Shown: positions 7,729 to 17,644, counted from the first letter of the stretch. The stretch: 64,000 nucleotides of DNA from Pirellula sp. SH-Sr6A (GCF_001610875.1 NZ_CP011272.1:1531988-1595987), one strand, 5' to 3'. A program made the numbers and translations. The notes: generated by a model not told the origin, from the sequence alone.

Positions 7729-9918
7729 TTAATCGACGAAGCAGAATTCATTCGTACACAAGAGGATTTGAATGAGCTGCGCGTACTCGTCGATTCCGAC
7801 CTTTGGTGTCGTATTTCCGCTGGAGTTTACGTCGGACTTCTGGCTCTCCGGTGCCTTAGCCTCCGCGCCTTCGTCCGTGGGTTTGGGAGGCTCGCCGATG
7901 ACTCTCAAATATTCGGTGAACTGCTCGAATTCGCGATCGGAGGGGGAACGCTTGAGAATGGACTTGAACATTTGCTCGATGGCCCACGCAGTGTCCCTTC
8001 CTTCCTCGGAGAGATAAAGCTTTTCTGCGAACAGTCTGCTGTAGTGGTCGATCATGCCGCTGTTCATCATGAAGAGCGCTTGCTGGGGCACGGTGGTCGC
8101 GAATCGAAGAGGAGCGTGGGAATCTGGTGACGCAAAGTCAAAGGCCCGGAACAGTCCCTCCAGGTTTTGTCGATCGATATAAGCGTAGACCGTTCGTCGT
8201 CTGGAAAAGGGACGATTGATCATTTTGACACTCTTGCCACCCACTCGATCGTCCAATTGTTGGGTTCCGACCAAAACGGAATCGCGAAGGGTTTCGAAGT
8301 CGAGTCGTTTCCGAACTCCCCGCCACCAATATCGGTTCTCCGGGTCTTGCAAATGCTTCTCCGGATCGTGGGCACTGGAGCGTCGGTACGCTTCTGAGAG
8401 AACCATCCGTTTGATCAGTCGTTTGATGCTTTGGCCATCCGCCATGAATTCGGCCGAAAGGAAGTTGAGCAGTTCCAATTGCACGGGAGCTTCGGATCGA
8501 AGACCGAAATCGCTGGGGGTGTCGACCAACGGTGTTCCCATCATCCAGCCCCAAATGCGATTGGTGATCACACGGGGAGTAAGAGGATTCTTGGGATCCG
8601 TTATGGCTTGGGCCATGTCCAAACGCCCGCTTCCCGTTTCCATCGGCCTGGTGACAGACGACATAAACTCGATGAACTTCCGGGGAACTTGATCTCCTCG
8701 TGCACCGGGTTGTCCCCGTTTGAAGATCACCGCGGGTCGGATCTTGTCGGCATCGACCATCCGCAGAGGCCCAGGTGCATCTTTTGGTTCTTTGCTGCTG
8801 ACGAACATGGAGTGAAGCGAGTAGTAATCGGCCATAGAGATCGGATCGAACTTGTGGTCATGGCATCGGGCGCATGCGACGGACAGCCCAAGGAATCCGC
8901 GGGTGACCAAATCGATTCGATCGTCTGCAATATCATTCTCATTATTGAGGAAGCGGCGGCCGAGGGTGAGGAACCCCATGGCGTCCAAGTTCCGATTGTG
9001 GGGGCCCGGATCCAATCGATCGGCAGCTAGTTGATATTGGGTGAACTGGTCATAGGGAAGGTCTTCGTTGAAGGCCCGGATCAGCCATTCGCGATACCGC
9101 CAGGCGTGGGCGTATTCTCGATCTTCTTGAAACACATACCCCTTGTTGTCGGCGTATCGCGCGACGTCCATCCATCGCCGAGCCATTCGCTCGCCGAAGT
9201 GTGGAGAGTCGAGCAGTTGGTCGACCCAAGACTCGTAGTTTTCGATCGGCTGGGATTCCCAGACCGCCAACTCTTCGTAGGTAGGTGCTAACCCCCACAA
9301 GTCGTTGTAGAGCCTCCGAATCAATTCCCGTTTGGTTGCGGTTCCGTTGGGCTGAATCTTCTTTTCCGATTGGGAGCGAGCGAGGATGGCGTCGATAGAC
9401 TGATTCTTGTGCACGGCGGGGTTGAGGTTTTGAAAGGCCCAATGCTGGGCGGCCAGCTCCACTTTGGAGGGTGCGGCCGGGGCTGCGTCGGACTCCTTGC
9501 GAGGATCCACCGCTCCCTGTTCCACCCATGTTCGAAAATCTGCGAGGACGTTTTCAGGAAGCTTCCCCGTGGGGGGCATCTGCAGCGCATTGTCGTCGTA
9601 GGAAAGGGCTTTCAGTAGAAGGCTCTTCTCCGGTGCATCGAGCTGCAATGACGCACCGCTTGTCCCTCCTTTTTTCAGGAGCTCGGCCGAGTCGAGGCGG
9701 AATTCGCCCCCCGGGTCGCCGGACGCGGCAGAGTGGCATTCGTAGCAATGCTCGACCAGGACGGGTCGTATTTTCGTCTCAAAGAAATCGATTTTGGCCT
9801 GCTGAGCGGCTGCATCGGAGGGGTCGTCCCAAGCCATGGCAGAGGTTGTGGCAAACGAAAGCCCCCCCAAAATGGGGAGCAATGCCGAGAGGACGCGAAG
9901 GATGCGAAATGCTGACAT
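7729..9918 (-). CDS. Planctomycete PSD1 cytochrome / DUF1549 / DUF1553 protein
   Basis: 729 residues from the ATG at 9918, chosen because a signal peptide (MSAFRILRVLSALLPILGG) follows directly. Order: c-type haem motif CYECHS in a PSD1 domain (~55-150), DUF1549 (~185-390, with RYADNKGY and CARCHDHKFDPI), DUF1553 (~480-725, with NRIWGWMMG). These large secreted proteins are a planctomycete hallmark, usually paired with a DUF1501 sulfatase-like partner and linked to polysaccharide use; no DUF1501 gene is adjacent here. Exported, probably periplasmic or envelope-bound. Confidence 0.93.
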   Translation of the reverse strand: MSAFRILRVLSALLPILGGLSFATTSAMAWDDPSDAAAQQAKIDFFETKIRPVLVEHCYECHSAASGDPGGEFRLDSAELLKKGGTSGASLQLDAPEKSLLLKALSYDDNALQMPPTGKLPENVLADFRTWVEQGAVDPRKESDAAPAAPSKVELAAQHWAFQNLNPAVHKNQSIDAILARSQSEKKIQPNGTATKRELIRRLYNDLWGLAPTYEELAVWESQPIENYESWVDQLLDSPHFGERMARRWMDVARYADNKGYVFQEDREYAHAWRYREWLIRAFNEDLPYDQFTQYQLAADRLDPGPHNRNLDAMGFLTLGRRFLNNENDIADDRIDLVTRGFLGLSVACARCHDHKFDPISMADYYSLHSMFVSSKEPKDAPGPLRMVDADKIRPAVIFKRGQPGARGDQVPRKFIEFMSSVTRPMETGSGRLDMAQAITDPKNPLTPRVITNRIWGWMMGTPLVDTPSDFGLRSEAPVQLELLNFLSAEFMADGQSIKRLIKRMVLSEAYRRSSAHDPEKHLQDPENRYWWRGVRKRLDFETLRDSVLVGTQQLDDRVGGKSVKMINRPFSRRRTVYAYIDRQNLEGLFRAFDFASPDSHAPLRFATTVPQQALFMMNSGMIDHYSRLFAEKLYLSEEGRDTAWAIEQMFKSILKRSPSDREFEQFTEYLRVIGEPPKPTDEGAEAKAPESQKSDVNSSGNTTPKVGIDEYAQLIQILLCTNEFCFVD

Positions 9919-10063
9919 AAATTGGAAGGGTCGGAGTGTCGGAGGGTAGGGGGGTGGGGATTCGTTGGGGCGAATCGAACCGAGCCGTCTATCTCGGGAT
10001 GGGTTGGAGAGGACGATCCGAAGGGGAAGATGCGAACTGGAGGCAGCAGGCCCGAACACCGGA

Positions 10064-11176
10064 TCACACGCCGCCTGGCACTATTGTACCCGCGATTCCT
10101 TGTTCGATCCAACGGCGGATACACCAGCGCACTCCGAACGTCGAAAACGGCTTGGGAAAAATCGCATCGGCACCGTGCCTTTGCAGTTGATGCCAGTCTT
10201 GCCAGCGGGGGAACGGGTCAAAAACGGCCAGCATCGCTTCGGGAAAACGGCGACGAAGACGAGTTACCACCTCGAGTGCCACCGGTTTTGGCTCCGGTGT
10301 GACCGGCAAACCGGAGGGGTTCGACGCCAAGAATGAGGCTCGAGGGGGAATATCGAGATCGAGCACGACAACGTCTGGGGTCGTTTGGATGCGGAGCTCC
10401 GTCGGTCGGGCAATTAGGAAGGGCATTCCCCATTGTTCGAGAAGCGAGTGCCACATCTGCGTGGTAGCAGAGGATTCGGCGACGACCAGAACAAATGGAG
10501 GGGTTGGGGTGCCTCCTACTCGATCGATGAGGGACGTTGCGATCTGGTCGGCCTGCTGGGAGCGAGCGATCCAGTCGATTACCCGGGGAGCTAGACGTGA
10601 AACATCCGTATGCGTGACGCCTGTCGGGTGACTGGAGCCCCTCGCATCAGCGCCCGGTTGGGTTGAAAGAGTCAATCGGGACAGCCATGGCAAGAGTCGG
10701 TCGTAGAGTTCGTACCAGTAAAAGGGAACGAAACTGTCGGGAAGGGGGAACGTGCGGCGATGCCCTGTCCACGCTTCGCCGAGAACGACCGCCAGCTCGA
10801 TATTGGGGCGGCGAACAGGGGGGCTATCCGGGCTGATCGCCAGGTCTTTCTTCGACGTTCTGTTCGCTTTTGCCGAGCGACTTCCCTTCTTCGCAGGAGC
10901 GGCCTGAGGGGCGGGCATTCGGAAGGTCGCTAGCCAAGTTTGCCAATCCGCCTCGTAGCGCCCCTCGATTCCTTGTATCCAGATCGGTGCAGTCGTTTGT
11001 TCCAAGACATCCTGTGGCGGATTCCCAATCGCCATCGCGTCAAGATCGCGAACATTTGGGAGCTGGATATGGTTTCGGATCCAATCCCAGTAGGAGCCGG
11101 TTGGTGCAGCCCAAATGACGGTTGGTGCAGCCCAATTGACAGGGCGATCGATTTGCGATGCGTTCGATACGGCCAT
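10064..11176 (-). CDS. Hypothetical protein with receiver-like C-terminal domain
   Basis: 370 residues, family not recognised. Residues ~235-360 alternate beta strands and helices like a response-regulator receiver (PFVLVVAES, PDVVVLDLDIPP, AMLAVFDPF, GADAIFPKPF), with a KP dipeptide and acidic residues in roughly the expected places, but the phospho-acceptor pattern is degenerate. The N-terminal half contains an Ala/Lys-rich linker (~95-125). It begins 24 nt after the PTS-IIA-like gene, so the two are probably co-transcribed. Confidence 0.7.
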   Translation of the reverse strand: MAVSNASQIDRPVNWAAPTVIWAAPTGSYWDWIRNHIQLPNVRDLDAMAIGNPPQDVLEQTTAPIWIQGIEGRYEADWQTWLATFRMPAPQAAPAKKGSRSAKANRTSKKDLAISPDSPPVRRPNIELAVVLGEAWTGHRRTFPLPDSFVPFYWYELYDRLLPWLSRLTLSTQPGADARGSSHPTGVTHTDVSRLAPRVIDWIARSQQADQIATSLIDRVGGTPTPPFVLVVAESSATTQMWHSLLEQWGMPFLIARPTELRIQTTPDVVVLDLDIPPRASFLASNPSGLPVTPEPKPVALEVVTRLRRRFPEAMLAVFDPFPRWQDWHQLQRHGADAIFPKPFSTFGVRWCIRRWIEQGIAGTIVPGGV

Positions 11177-11199
11177 CCCACAAGATCCTTTGGCAGCGA

Positions 11200-11937
11200 T
11201 TAACGGTCTGCGGATCGAGTTCCGGAGGCCTCAAGTTCCAATTCGGCGGATCGAATAGTATCGAGAGCTTCCTGGGGGCTGGTGGCGGAACGGAGCATTG
11301 TCAAAAAGACATCGTCCGTAACGAGGCGGGCGAGCCTGGCCAAGATGCGGAGATGGACGCGATCATCGGTGGAGCAAATCAGAAAAAACACATCGGTGAG
11401 ATGCCCGGACGTGTTGCCAAAGGGGATTGGCTGTGGAGAGATACCCAGCGCGACGATCGGCTCTGCCAGAATCGACGACTGCGGTCTGCGGGGGTGAAGA
11501 AGTGCAACTCCGTTCTCGAGGGCCGTGGGGTGGAGTTCCTCCCGGGCGGCTACGGCCTCCACCATGGCAGCGGCATCCCAAAGGAGTCCGGAGCGTTCGG
11601 CGAGGGAGCACATCTCTCGGATCACCGAGTTTTTGGTCCGGACCGGCAAGGGAACTTCAATGGCGAGCGGAGACATGTAATCCGCGAGCATCGCGCGATC
11701 ATCGGAGGTGACGTCGATGTTCCGCTGCAGTACTTTTTCCATTCGCTCCAACTCTTCGGCGTCCCCGACACCAATCTGGTCTTCGAGCCAATGGTGGATT
11801 TCGGATTCTGAAAAACGCCACTCCCCATTCACCTTTCGGGACGGAATTTTGCCCCGGACCGCCATCTTGGTTACTTGCGTTAACGTCAAGTGGAGGTAGT
11901 CGGCGAGTTGTGCGATGTCTAAGTCTTTGCTGGCCAT
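11200..11937 (-). CDS. Helix-turn-helix plus PTS EIIA(Ntr)-like regulator
   Basis: 245 residues from the ATG at 11937. Residues ~5-55 form an excisionase/MerR-like DNA-binding domain (DIAQLADYLHLTLTQVTKMA then GEWRFSESEIHHWL). Residues ~95-235 match PTS EIIA type 2: REELHPTALENGVALLHPR carries the phospho-accepting His. The fusion of a DNA-binding head to EIIA occurs in planctomycetes and relatives. No EI, HPr or sugar permease is nearby, so a sensing role is more likely than sugar uptake. Next gene 24 nt downstream. Confidence 0.85.
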   Translation of the reverse strand: MASKDLDIAQLADYLHLTLTQVTKMAVRGKIPSRKVNGEWRFSESEIHHWLEDQIGVGDAEELERMEKVLQRNIDVTSDDRAMLADYMSPLAIEVPLPVRTKNSVIREMCSLAERSGLLWDAAAMVEAVAAREELHPTALENGVALLHPRRPQSSILAEPIVALGISPQPIPFGNTSGHLTDVFFLICSTDDRVHLRILARLARLVTDDVFLTMLRSATSPQEALDTIRSAELELEASGTRSADR

Positions 11938-12146
11938 GGCGATCTGGACCTGAGTTGGCTGGTGTGTCCAGCAATCAAGTCGCGGGGTTGGACATGAATA
12001 AGTTTGATGAAATGGCATTAGTAGGTGGAAAGCGGGGAGAGGTTGCTTCGCACGCGGGGCGATGGCCCCAAACCATTAGCCTGAAAAGTGTAGTATCATG
12101 GGGATTGGTACGGTACCCACATTCCTCCCATCCTAATGAAATCACC

Positions 12147-13049
12147 ATGAATTTCCGCACATTGAATCCTTCCTGCGAATCCCAAATGTCCCGCCGAAGC
12201 TGGTTGCGGGGGAGCGGCGCTTTGGCTCTCGGCGCGGGTCTTGGCTCTAGCTTGCTTATAGACCAGTTGTTACACCCCCGGAACGCCTTGGGTTCAGCAG
12301 CCTCCAAAGTCCCTTTTCAGTTAGGGCTCCAACTCTACTCGCTCCGTTCGTTTCCCGTCGATGTCGCGCTTCAGCACGCCAAGGATTTGGGGTTCGCACA
12401 GGTCGAGTTCTATAGCGGCATGTTTCCTTTGAATGCGACCCAAGAGCAGATCGACGCATTGGTTGGAAAGGTCAAGTCGTTGGGACTGACGATTTCCGCG
12501 CATGGCGTCAACGGTTTTGGTGGAGACGCAGCAGCCAATCGCAAAGTCTTTGAATTTGCCAAGAAAGCAGGAATTCGAACCCTCTCGGCGGACCCATCGC
12601 CCGAAGCGTTTCCAAGCTTGGATGAACTGGTGAAGGAGTTTGATATTCGGATCGCTATTCACAACCACGGACCATCGCACCGTTACAACAAGGCGGTCGA
12701 CGTTTTGCGAGCCGTCGAGAAATGGGATCCTCGCATCGGGGCTTGCGCCGACCTTGGCCACTACATCCGCTCGGGAGAACGCCCAACCGACGTGATTCGC
12801 ACTTTGCAAGGCCGGTTGTACGGAATCCACCTCAAGGACTTTGCCGAGATGCAGGAAAAGGCAAAGGGAGTAATCCTGGGCAAGGGACATCTTCAGTGCA
12901 GCGAAGTGTTCGACGCGATGGTCCGTGCGAATTTCCCTGCCGATGGAGCACTGTCGCTTGAGTATGAAGAGAATCCGAAGGATCCGATCGCGGATATTCG
13001 CGAATGCGTCGCCATTGCGAAGAAGGCAATGGAAGAGGTGAAAGGTTAG
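12147..13049 (+). CDS. Tat-exported sugar phosphate isomerase/epimerase-like protein
   Basis: 300 residues; ATG at 12147. A twin-arginine signal (SRRSWLRGSGALALGAGLG) leads to a TIM-barrel of the AP-endonuclease-2/xylose-isomerase-like family: LGLQLYSLR at the first strand, NHGP with metal-binding His, ACADLGHY, GIHLKDF, and LEYEEN near the end. Such exported family members are numerous in planctomycetes; most have no proven substrate. Metal-dependent aldose-ketose isomerisation or 3-keto-sugar chemistry is expected. Confidence 0.87.
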   Translation: MNFRTLNPSCESQMSRRSWLRGSGALALGAGLGSSLLIDQLLHPRNALGSAASKVPFQLGLQLYSLRSFPVDVALQHAKDLGFAQVEFYSGMFPLNATQEQIDALVGKVKSLGLTISAHGVNGFGGDAAANRKVFEFAKKAGIRTLSADPSPEAFPSLDELVKEFDIRIAIHNHGPSHRYNKAVDVLRAVEKWDPRIGACADLGHYIRSGERPTDVIRTLQGRLYGIHLKDFAEMQEKAKGVILGKGHLQCSEVFDAMVRANFPADGALSLEYEENPKDPIADIRECVAIAKKAMEEVKG

Positions 13050-13069
13050 GCTGCTACAGAAGAAGCACG

Positions 13070-13249
13070 TCAGGGAGAGGCGATGGGATGGGGACGGGTC
13101 GACGTTCGGCATGCGTCGGAGCAGTATTTGACTTGTTCCCAATCCCGCTCCCATTTCTTGCGCCAAGCGAACGGGCGTTGGCAACGTTCGCAAATCTTGG
13201 TCGGCAAGTGGGACTTGCTTGGCTTATGTCGCTTTGGCTGTTTGCTCAT
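13070..13249 (-). CDS. DUF2256 zinc-finger protein
   Basis: 59 residues from the ATG at 13249. The core KSHLPTKICERCQRPFAW followed by RKKW and VKYCSDACR is a DUF2256 signature, with four Cys for one zinc ion. Genes of this family commonly neighbour or are fused to photolyase/cryptochrome genes, and a photolyase-family gene lies at 14382-16040 on the same strand, with a repeat array between. A longer in-frame extension reaches into the array and is not real. Confidence 0.85.
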   Translation of the reverse strand: MSKQPKRHKPSKSHLPTKICERCQRPFAWRKKWERDWEQVKYCSDACRTSTRPHPIASP

Positions 13250-13292
13250 GGAAATGGGTAGATTGCCGTAGTCAAGGGTGGGTGTGGATTGA

Positions 13293-14379
13293 ACGCAGAA
13301 ACATTTGAGGACGACCGTTTGACAACATTGTCGATCTGCTGCCCTCAACAGATCAGGATCGCCCAACACGTCGCGCCGGATAGGAAGCTCTCCTGACATG
13401 TTGTGAGGTGAAGGTGGTCTGGTTTTCAGAAAGGTAGTGCTCGGTGCAGAAACGGTCGAGGACGACCGTTTGACAATATTGTCGATCTGTTGTCCTCAAC
13501 AGATCAGGATCGCCTAACACATCGCGCCGAATAGGAAGCTCTCCTGACATGCTGTGAGGTGGAGGTGGTCTGGTTTTCAGAAAGGTAGTGCTCGGTGCAG
13601 AAACGGTCGAGGACGACCGTTTGACAATATTGTCGATCTGTTGTCCTCAACAGATCAGGATCACCTAACACATCGCGCCGAATAGGAAGCTCTCCTGACA
13701 TGCTGTGAGGTGGAGGTGGTCTGGTTGTCAGAAAGGTACTACTCGGTGCAAAAACGGTCGAGGACGACCGTTTGACAATATTGTCGATCTGTTGTCCTCA
13801 ACAGATCAGGATCGCCTAACACATCGCGCCGAATAGGAAGCTCTCCTGACATGCTGTGAGGTGGAGGTGGTCTGGTTGTCAGAAAGGTACTACTCGGTGC
13901 AAAAACGGTCTAGGACGACCGTTTGACAACATTGTCGATCTGTTGTCCTCAACAGATCAGGATCACCTAACACATCGCGCCGAATAGGAAGCTCTCCTGA
14001 CATGTTGTGAGGTGAAGGTGGTCTGGTTTTCAGAAAGGTAGTGCTCGGTGCAGAAACGGTCGAGGACGACCGTTTGACAATATTGTCGATCTGTTGTCCT
14101 CAACAGATCAGGATCACCTAACACATCGCGCCGAATAGGAAGCTCTCCTGACATGCTGTGAGGTGGAGGTGGTCTGGTTGTCAGAAAGGTACTACTCGGT
14201 GCAAAAACGGTCGAGGACGACCGTTTGACAATATTGTCGATCTGTTGTCCTCAACAGATCAGGATCACCTAACACATCGCGCCGAATAGAAAGCTCTCCT
14301 GACATGTTGTGAGGTGGAGGTGGTCTGGTTGTCAGAAAGGTACTACTCGGTGCAAAAACGGTCGAGGACGACCGTTTGA
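13293..14379 (+). repeat. GAGGAC-hairpin array 1, 151-bp period
   Basis: Eight hairpins with arms AAACGGTCG/CGACCGTTT and loop AGGA begin near 13300 (degenerate), 13451, 13602, 13753, 13904, 14055, 14206 and 14357, an exact 151-bp spacing. Each is followed by a second hairpin, arms GATCTGTTG/CAACAGATC with loop TCCT, then CTCTCC...GAGGTGG. The two hairpins carry the same GAGGAC core in opposite orientation. The array fills the gap between DUF2256 and the photolyase stop codon. Weak reading frames inside are by-products. Confidence 0.95.
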
Positions 14380-14381
14380 CG

Positions 14382-16040
14382 TTATGGGGGCGCAGGTTCG
14401 GTGTCGTCGAACAAGCCTGGGAGGAACAGCTGTTGGTTCGATCGATTTGCATTCGCTGTCCTATTAGTTTTGTCCAGAGCCGACCGAGAAGTCTTCGTGC
14501 TCGGAGGCCGACCCGGGATAGGATCGCGATGCTTCCTACTCCCATGTTTCTCGTAGACTTGGCGGGCCATTTCCCTAGCGGCTTCCGATTGTCGGACCTC
14601 GTAGATGCGGTTCTTCGCGAATCGGACGGCGGATGCGTGCTCGACGATGGGGGCAGGATAGTCGACTCCAATACGACATCCATATCGGACTTGGTCATCC
14701 AACGCCATTTTCCAAGGCTCATGAATGAAGAGCTTGGGCACGCGCGCAAGTTCCGGGATATTTTCACGAATGAAACGTCCCTCGGGATCTTGATCCATCG
14801 CTTGCTTCGTGGGTGAGTAAATTCGAAACGTATTGATCCCCGTAACTCCGGATTGCATCTGACATTGGGGATAGTGGATCCCCGGCTCGAAGTCGAGAAA
14901 GAGTCTTGCCAGATGCAAAGCGGGAGATCGCCAATGAAGCCACAAATGGTAGGCCGCAAAGGACATCAGCATGGCTCGCATCCGAAAGTTGATCCAACGT
15001 TCCCGATGCAAATACCGCATGCAGGCATCGATCATAGGGTAGCCGGTGCGGCCCGCCATCCACGCTTCCAAGCGATCCTGCTGGAACTCGTTCTCTCGAA
15101 GACCGTCATAAACCGAGCAGATATTTCGAAACTCGATCTCCGGTTCATCTTCTAGTTTTTGGATGAAGTGGCAGTGCCAGGATAATCGTGAGGTGAAGGA
15201 ACTGAGGGATTGCGTCCATGATGCAGCAGCAGGGTCCTTGGAGACCCATTTGGCTTCCGTCAGCTCGATTCTCTTTGATTGAACACTTCGATGCACCGAC
15301 CTTATCGACAGGCACCCCCAAGCGATGTAGGGACTGAGCCGACTGCAAGCGTTGGGAGCAGAAAGCGGACTCGACATCCTGCTGCGATATTCGGCCCCGC
15401 GCTGGGTGAGGAAGCTACTCAAATAGGATTGCCCAGCGGATTCTCCTCCCTGTTGTAAATGTTGTTTTGCTTCCGACGCGTCCGTCGCATGAAGCGGGAA
15501 TAGCTCCTTCGCTTTGGGGATTGGGCCTGGATCGAGGGGACGAGGGACAATCAAACGGGTTGGCATGCTGATCAGGTCCGCATTCATACGCGTTTGCCAT
15601 AAGCGGCCCCAGCCATCGCGGCTTTTTAACTTTCGAACCACGCCATTGGAAGGAACTTCCACCCAAGAGATATTGTGATTGCGAGCCCATTTCGCCACCG
15701 ATTGGTCGCGACGGTATGTCCACATGCTGGCCGTTTCTTCATGGCTCCAGATTTTGGCAATCTCCACTTGCTCCAACAGCGAATTCAGAACGGGTATCGC
15801 TTCGCCGGTACGAACAAAGAGATCTGCACCGATCTTTTGCAGGGATTCGCGGAGTTCGAAGATCGATTGCCGTACGAAGTGGAAGTGTTCAGGAGAGTTC
15901 TCTGGTTGAGACCAAAACTCAGGCTCAAACAGGAACAGCGGAATGACTATCCCTTTTTGCGAGGCGCTCGCAAGAGGGTCATGGTCGGACAGCCGAAGAT
16001 CTCGCTTGAACCAAACCAATTGGACAATGGGCTTGTACAT
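14382..16040 (-). CDS. Photolyase/cryptochrome family flavoprotein
   Basis: 552 residues from the ATG at 16040, where the family N-terminus begins (VQLVWFKRDLRLSDH). Residues ~5-170 are the antenna-binding Rossmann domain; ~220-490 the FAD domain (WHCHFIQKLEDEPEIE, GRTGYPMIDACMRYL, FRIYSPTKQ, DPEGRFIRENIPEL). The C-terminus (~500-552) is a basic, low-complexity tail. It should bind FAD and repair UV photoproducts or sense blue light. Its partner-type gene DUF2256 lies downstream. The stop codon abuts array 1, so the array may follow the gene as its 3' region. Confidence 0.9.
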   Translation of the reverse strand: MYKPIVQLVWFKRDLRLSDHDPLASASQKGIVIPLFLFEPEFWSQPENSPEHFHFVRQSIFELRESLQKIGADLFVRTGEAIPVLNSLLEQVEIAKIWSHEETASMWTYRRDQSVAKWARNHNISWVEVPSNGVVRKLKSRDGWGRLWQTRMNADLISMPTRLIVPRPLDPGPIPKAKELFPLHATDASEAKQHLQQGGESAGQSYLSSFLTQRGAEYRSRMSSPLSAPNACSRLSPYIAWGCLSIRSVHRSVQSKRIELTEAKWVSKDPAAASWTQSLSSFTSRLSWHCHFIQKLEDEPEIEFRNICSVYDGLRENEFQQDRLEAWMAGRTGYPMIDACMRYLHRERWINFRMRAMLMSFAAYHLWLHWRSPALHLARLFLDFEPGIHYPQCQMQSGVTGINTFRIYSPTKQAMDQDPEGRFIRENIPELARVPKLFIHEPWKMALDDQVRYGCRIGVDYPAPIVEHASAVRFAKNRIYEVRQSEAAREMARQVYEKHGSRKHRDPIPGRPPSTKTSRSALDKTNRTANANRSNQQLFLPGLFDDTEPAPP

Positions 16041-16117
16041 TCCCTGGATCGAACGAAAGAAGGATGTGAAAAGTGAAATCGCAAGGAATGGTAGAAGGGT
16101 GGCGAGGGGTGGGGGGA

Positions 16118-16146
16118 GTAGCGAGTAGCGAGTAGCGAGTAGCGAC
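16118..16146 (+). repeat. Heptamer satellite (GTAGCGA)n
   Basis: About four head-to-tail copies of a 7-bp unit just upstream of the photolyase start region. The same heptamer recurs at 61779-61819, always between a gene and a hairpin array. Confidence 0.85.
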
Positions 16147-16147
16147 A

Positions 16148-16567
16148 CACTGTCAAGCCGTCGTCCTCGACTGCTTCGGCACCGTCGGCCACTCTCGCTA
16201 AAGCAAGCAAACCTCAAGACCGTCGAGATTTCTGACTTTTAGATACCGCTAGGCGATCCTGAACGGTCGAGGACGACCGTTCGACACACGTCAAGCCGTC
16301 GTCCTCGACTGCTTTAGCACCGTAGACCAACGTGCGTAAAAGCATGCAAACCACAATGCGTTCACGGGGCTCTGACTTTTAGATACCGATAGGCGATCCT
16401 GAACGGTCGAGGACGACCGTTCGACATAGGGTCAAGACTTCGTCCTCGACTGCTTTGGCGCCGTAGACCAACTTGCCTAAAAGCATGCAAACCACAATGC
16501 GTTCACGGGCTCTGACTTTTAGATACCGATAGGCGATCCTGAACGGTCGAGGACGACCGTTCGACAG
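16148..16567 (+). repeat. GAGGAC-hairpin array 2, 140-bp period (module C)
   Basis: Three tandem units. Each starts with a GTCGTCCTCGAC half-hairpin, runs through a spacer containing CTGACTTTTAGATACC and AGGCGATCCT, and ends with a hairpin of arms GAACGGTCG/CGACCGTTC around AGGA at 16262, 16402 and 16542. The core is again present once in each orientation. Compared with array 1, the outermost stem pair is G-C in place of A-T. Confidence 0.93.
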
Positions 16568-16615
16568 GGGGGAGCGGCGTGGAGTGTTGGAGTTTTATGG
16601 GCCTGCGGCCTGAGG

Positions 16616-17644
16616 TTAGGTGAGGTGGATCATCGCCTTGATGACGCCGGTCGCGGGGGCGAGCCAATGTTCGAATCGCTCGGGAACTTCATCGATCATC
16701 GCATGGTGGGTGATCCAAGGATCGGTGTTGATCGTTCCATTTTCGATCAATCCGATGATACGGCCGAAGTCGCGGGACGGGGCGTTTCGGCTAGCGAGGA
16801 TCGAAAGCTCGCGTCGATGGAGAACCGGAGCATGGGGGAAACTCAAGTTCTGTTGCGTGATACCGACGAAAACAACCCGGCCTGCGCACGCGGTGAATTC
16901 CAATGCGCGCGACATGCTGTGGTTATTGCCTGTCGCATCGATCACGACATCCACCCATCGATGGTTCGTCAAATCCGAAATAGTCGTGAGATCACGATCG
17001 TCGCCGTAAAATCGGACGGTGTGGCATCCACCCATCTTCGCATTAACAAACTCGAGCCGGGATTCGCTCAAATCGGCCATCAGAACGCGGGCGCCAGTGA
17101 GCTTTGCAAACTCCAGAGCGGACAAACCGATCGGCCCGGCACCAAGGATCAGTACAGTCTCTCCTTGTTTAGGATTTCCGCGATCGACTGCATGGCAGCC
17201 GATGGCCAAGGTTTCCACCAAGGCGGCTTGCTCGTAGCTCAGATTATTCGCAGGGTGCAATTTTCGCGCGGGCAAGACGACTTGCTCGGTCAATCCACCA
17301 TCGCACATGACACCAAAGGTTTGATTGAACTCGCAGCAGTTCGTGTAACCGCGTTGGCAGGCATAGCACTCGCCACAGTTGAGGTACGGCTCGACGCAGC
17401 ATCGATCCCCTACCTGCAAATGTTCGACGCCCGCCCCAACTGCGACCACTTCCACTCCGAGCTCGTGGCCTGGAATGCGAGGGAATGCAAAGAACGGAAA
17501 CTTGCCCAGATAGCAAGCGATATCGGTACCGCAAACACCCACGCGATGCACCCTGACAATTGCCTCTCCCGCTCCCGGATTGCGTGGAGGTGGGATATCG
17601 ATCATTTTCCAACTTTGAACTTGGTCTAGTTGCAACGCTTTCAT
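16616..17644 (-). CDS. Zinc alcohol dehydrogenase, sorbitol/threonine dehydrogenase type
   Basis: 342 residues. Catalytic zinc site CGTDIACYLG and GHELGVEV; structural zinc lobe CGECYACQRGYTNCC; NAD motif GAGPIG at about 170-175. This is the polyol/threonine dehydrogenase branch, which oxidises secondary alcohols of sugars or amino acids with NAD in the cytoplasm. It stands alone, divergent from the DUF3500 gene. The exact substrate is not readable; an L-gulonate or galactonate-type sugar acid is possible. Confidence 0.87.
   Translation of the reverse strand: MKALQLDQVQSWKMIDIPPPRNPGAGEAIVRVHRVGVCGTDIACYLGKFPFFAFPRIPGHELGVEVVAVGAGVEHLQVGDRCCVEPYLNCGECYACQRGYTNCCEFNQTFGVMCDGGLTEQVVLPARKLHPANNLSYEQAALVETLAIGCHAVDRGNPKQGETVLILGAGPIGLSALEFAKLTGARVLMADLSESRLEFVNAKMGGCHTVRFYGDDRDLTTISDLTNHRWVDVVIDATGNNHSMSRALEFTACAGRVVFVGITQQNLSFPHAPVLHRRELSILASRNAPSRDFGRIIGLIENGTINTDPWITHHAMIDEVPERFEHWLAPATGVIKAMIHLT

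Noticed and set aside
13293-14379. Protein-coding frames within the arrays (repeated peptides of 60-200 codons in several arrays)
   Set aside because: They simply translate the tandem repeat, lack ribosome-binding sites, and break where the unit length changes.
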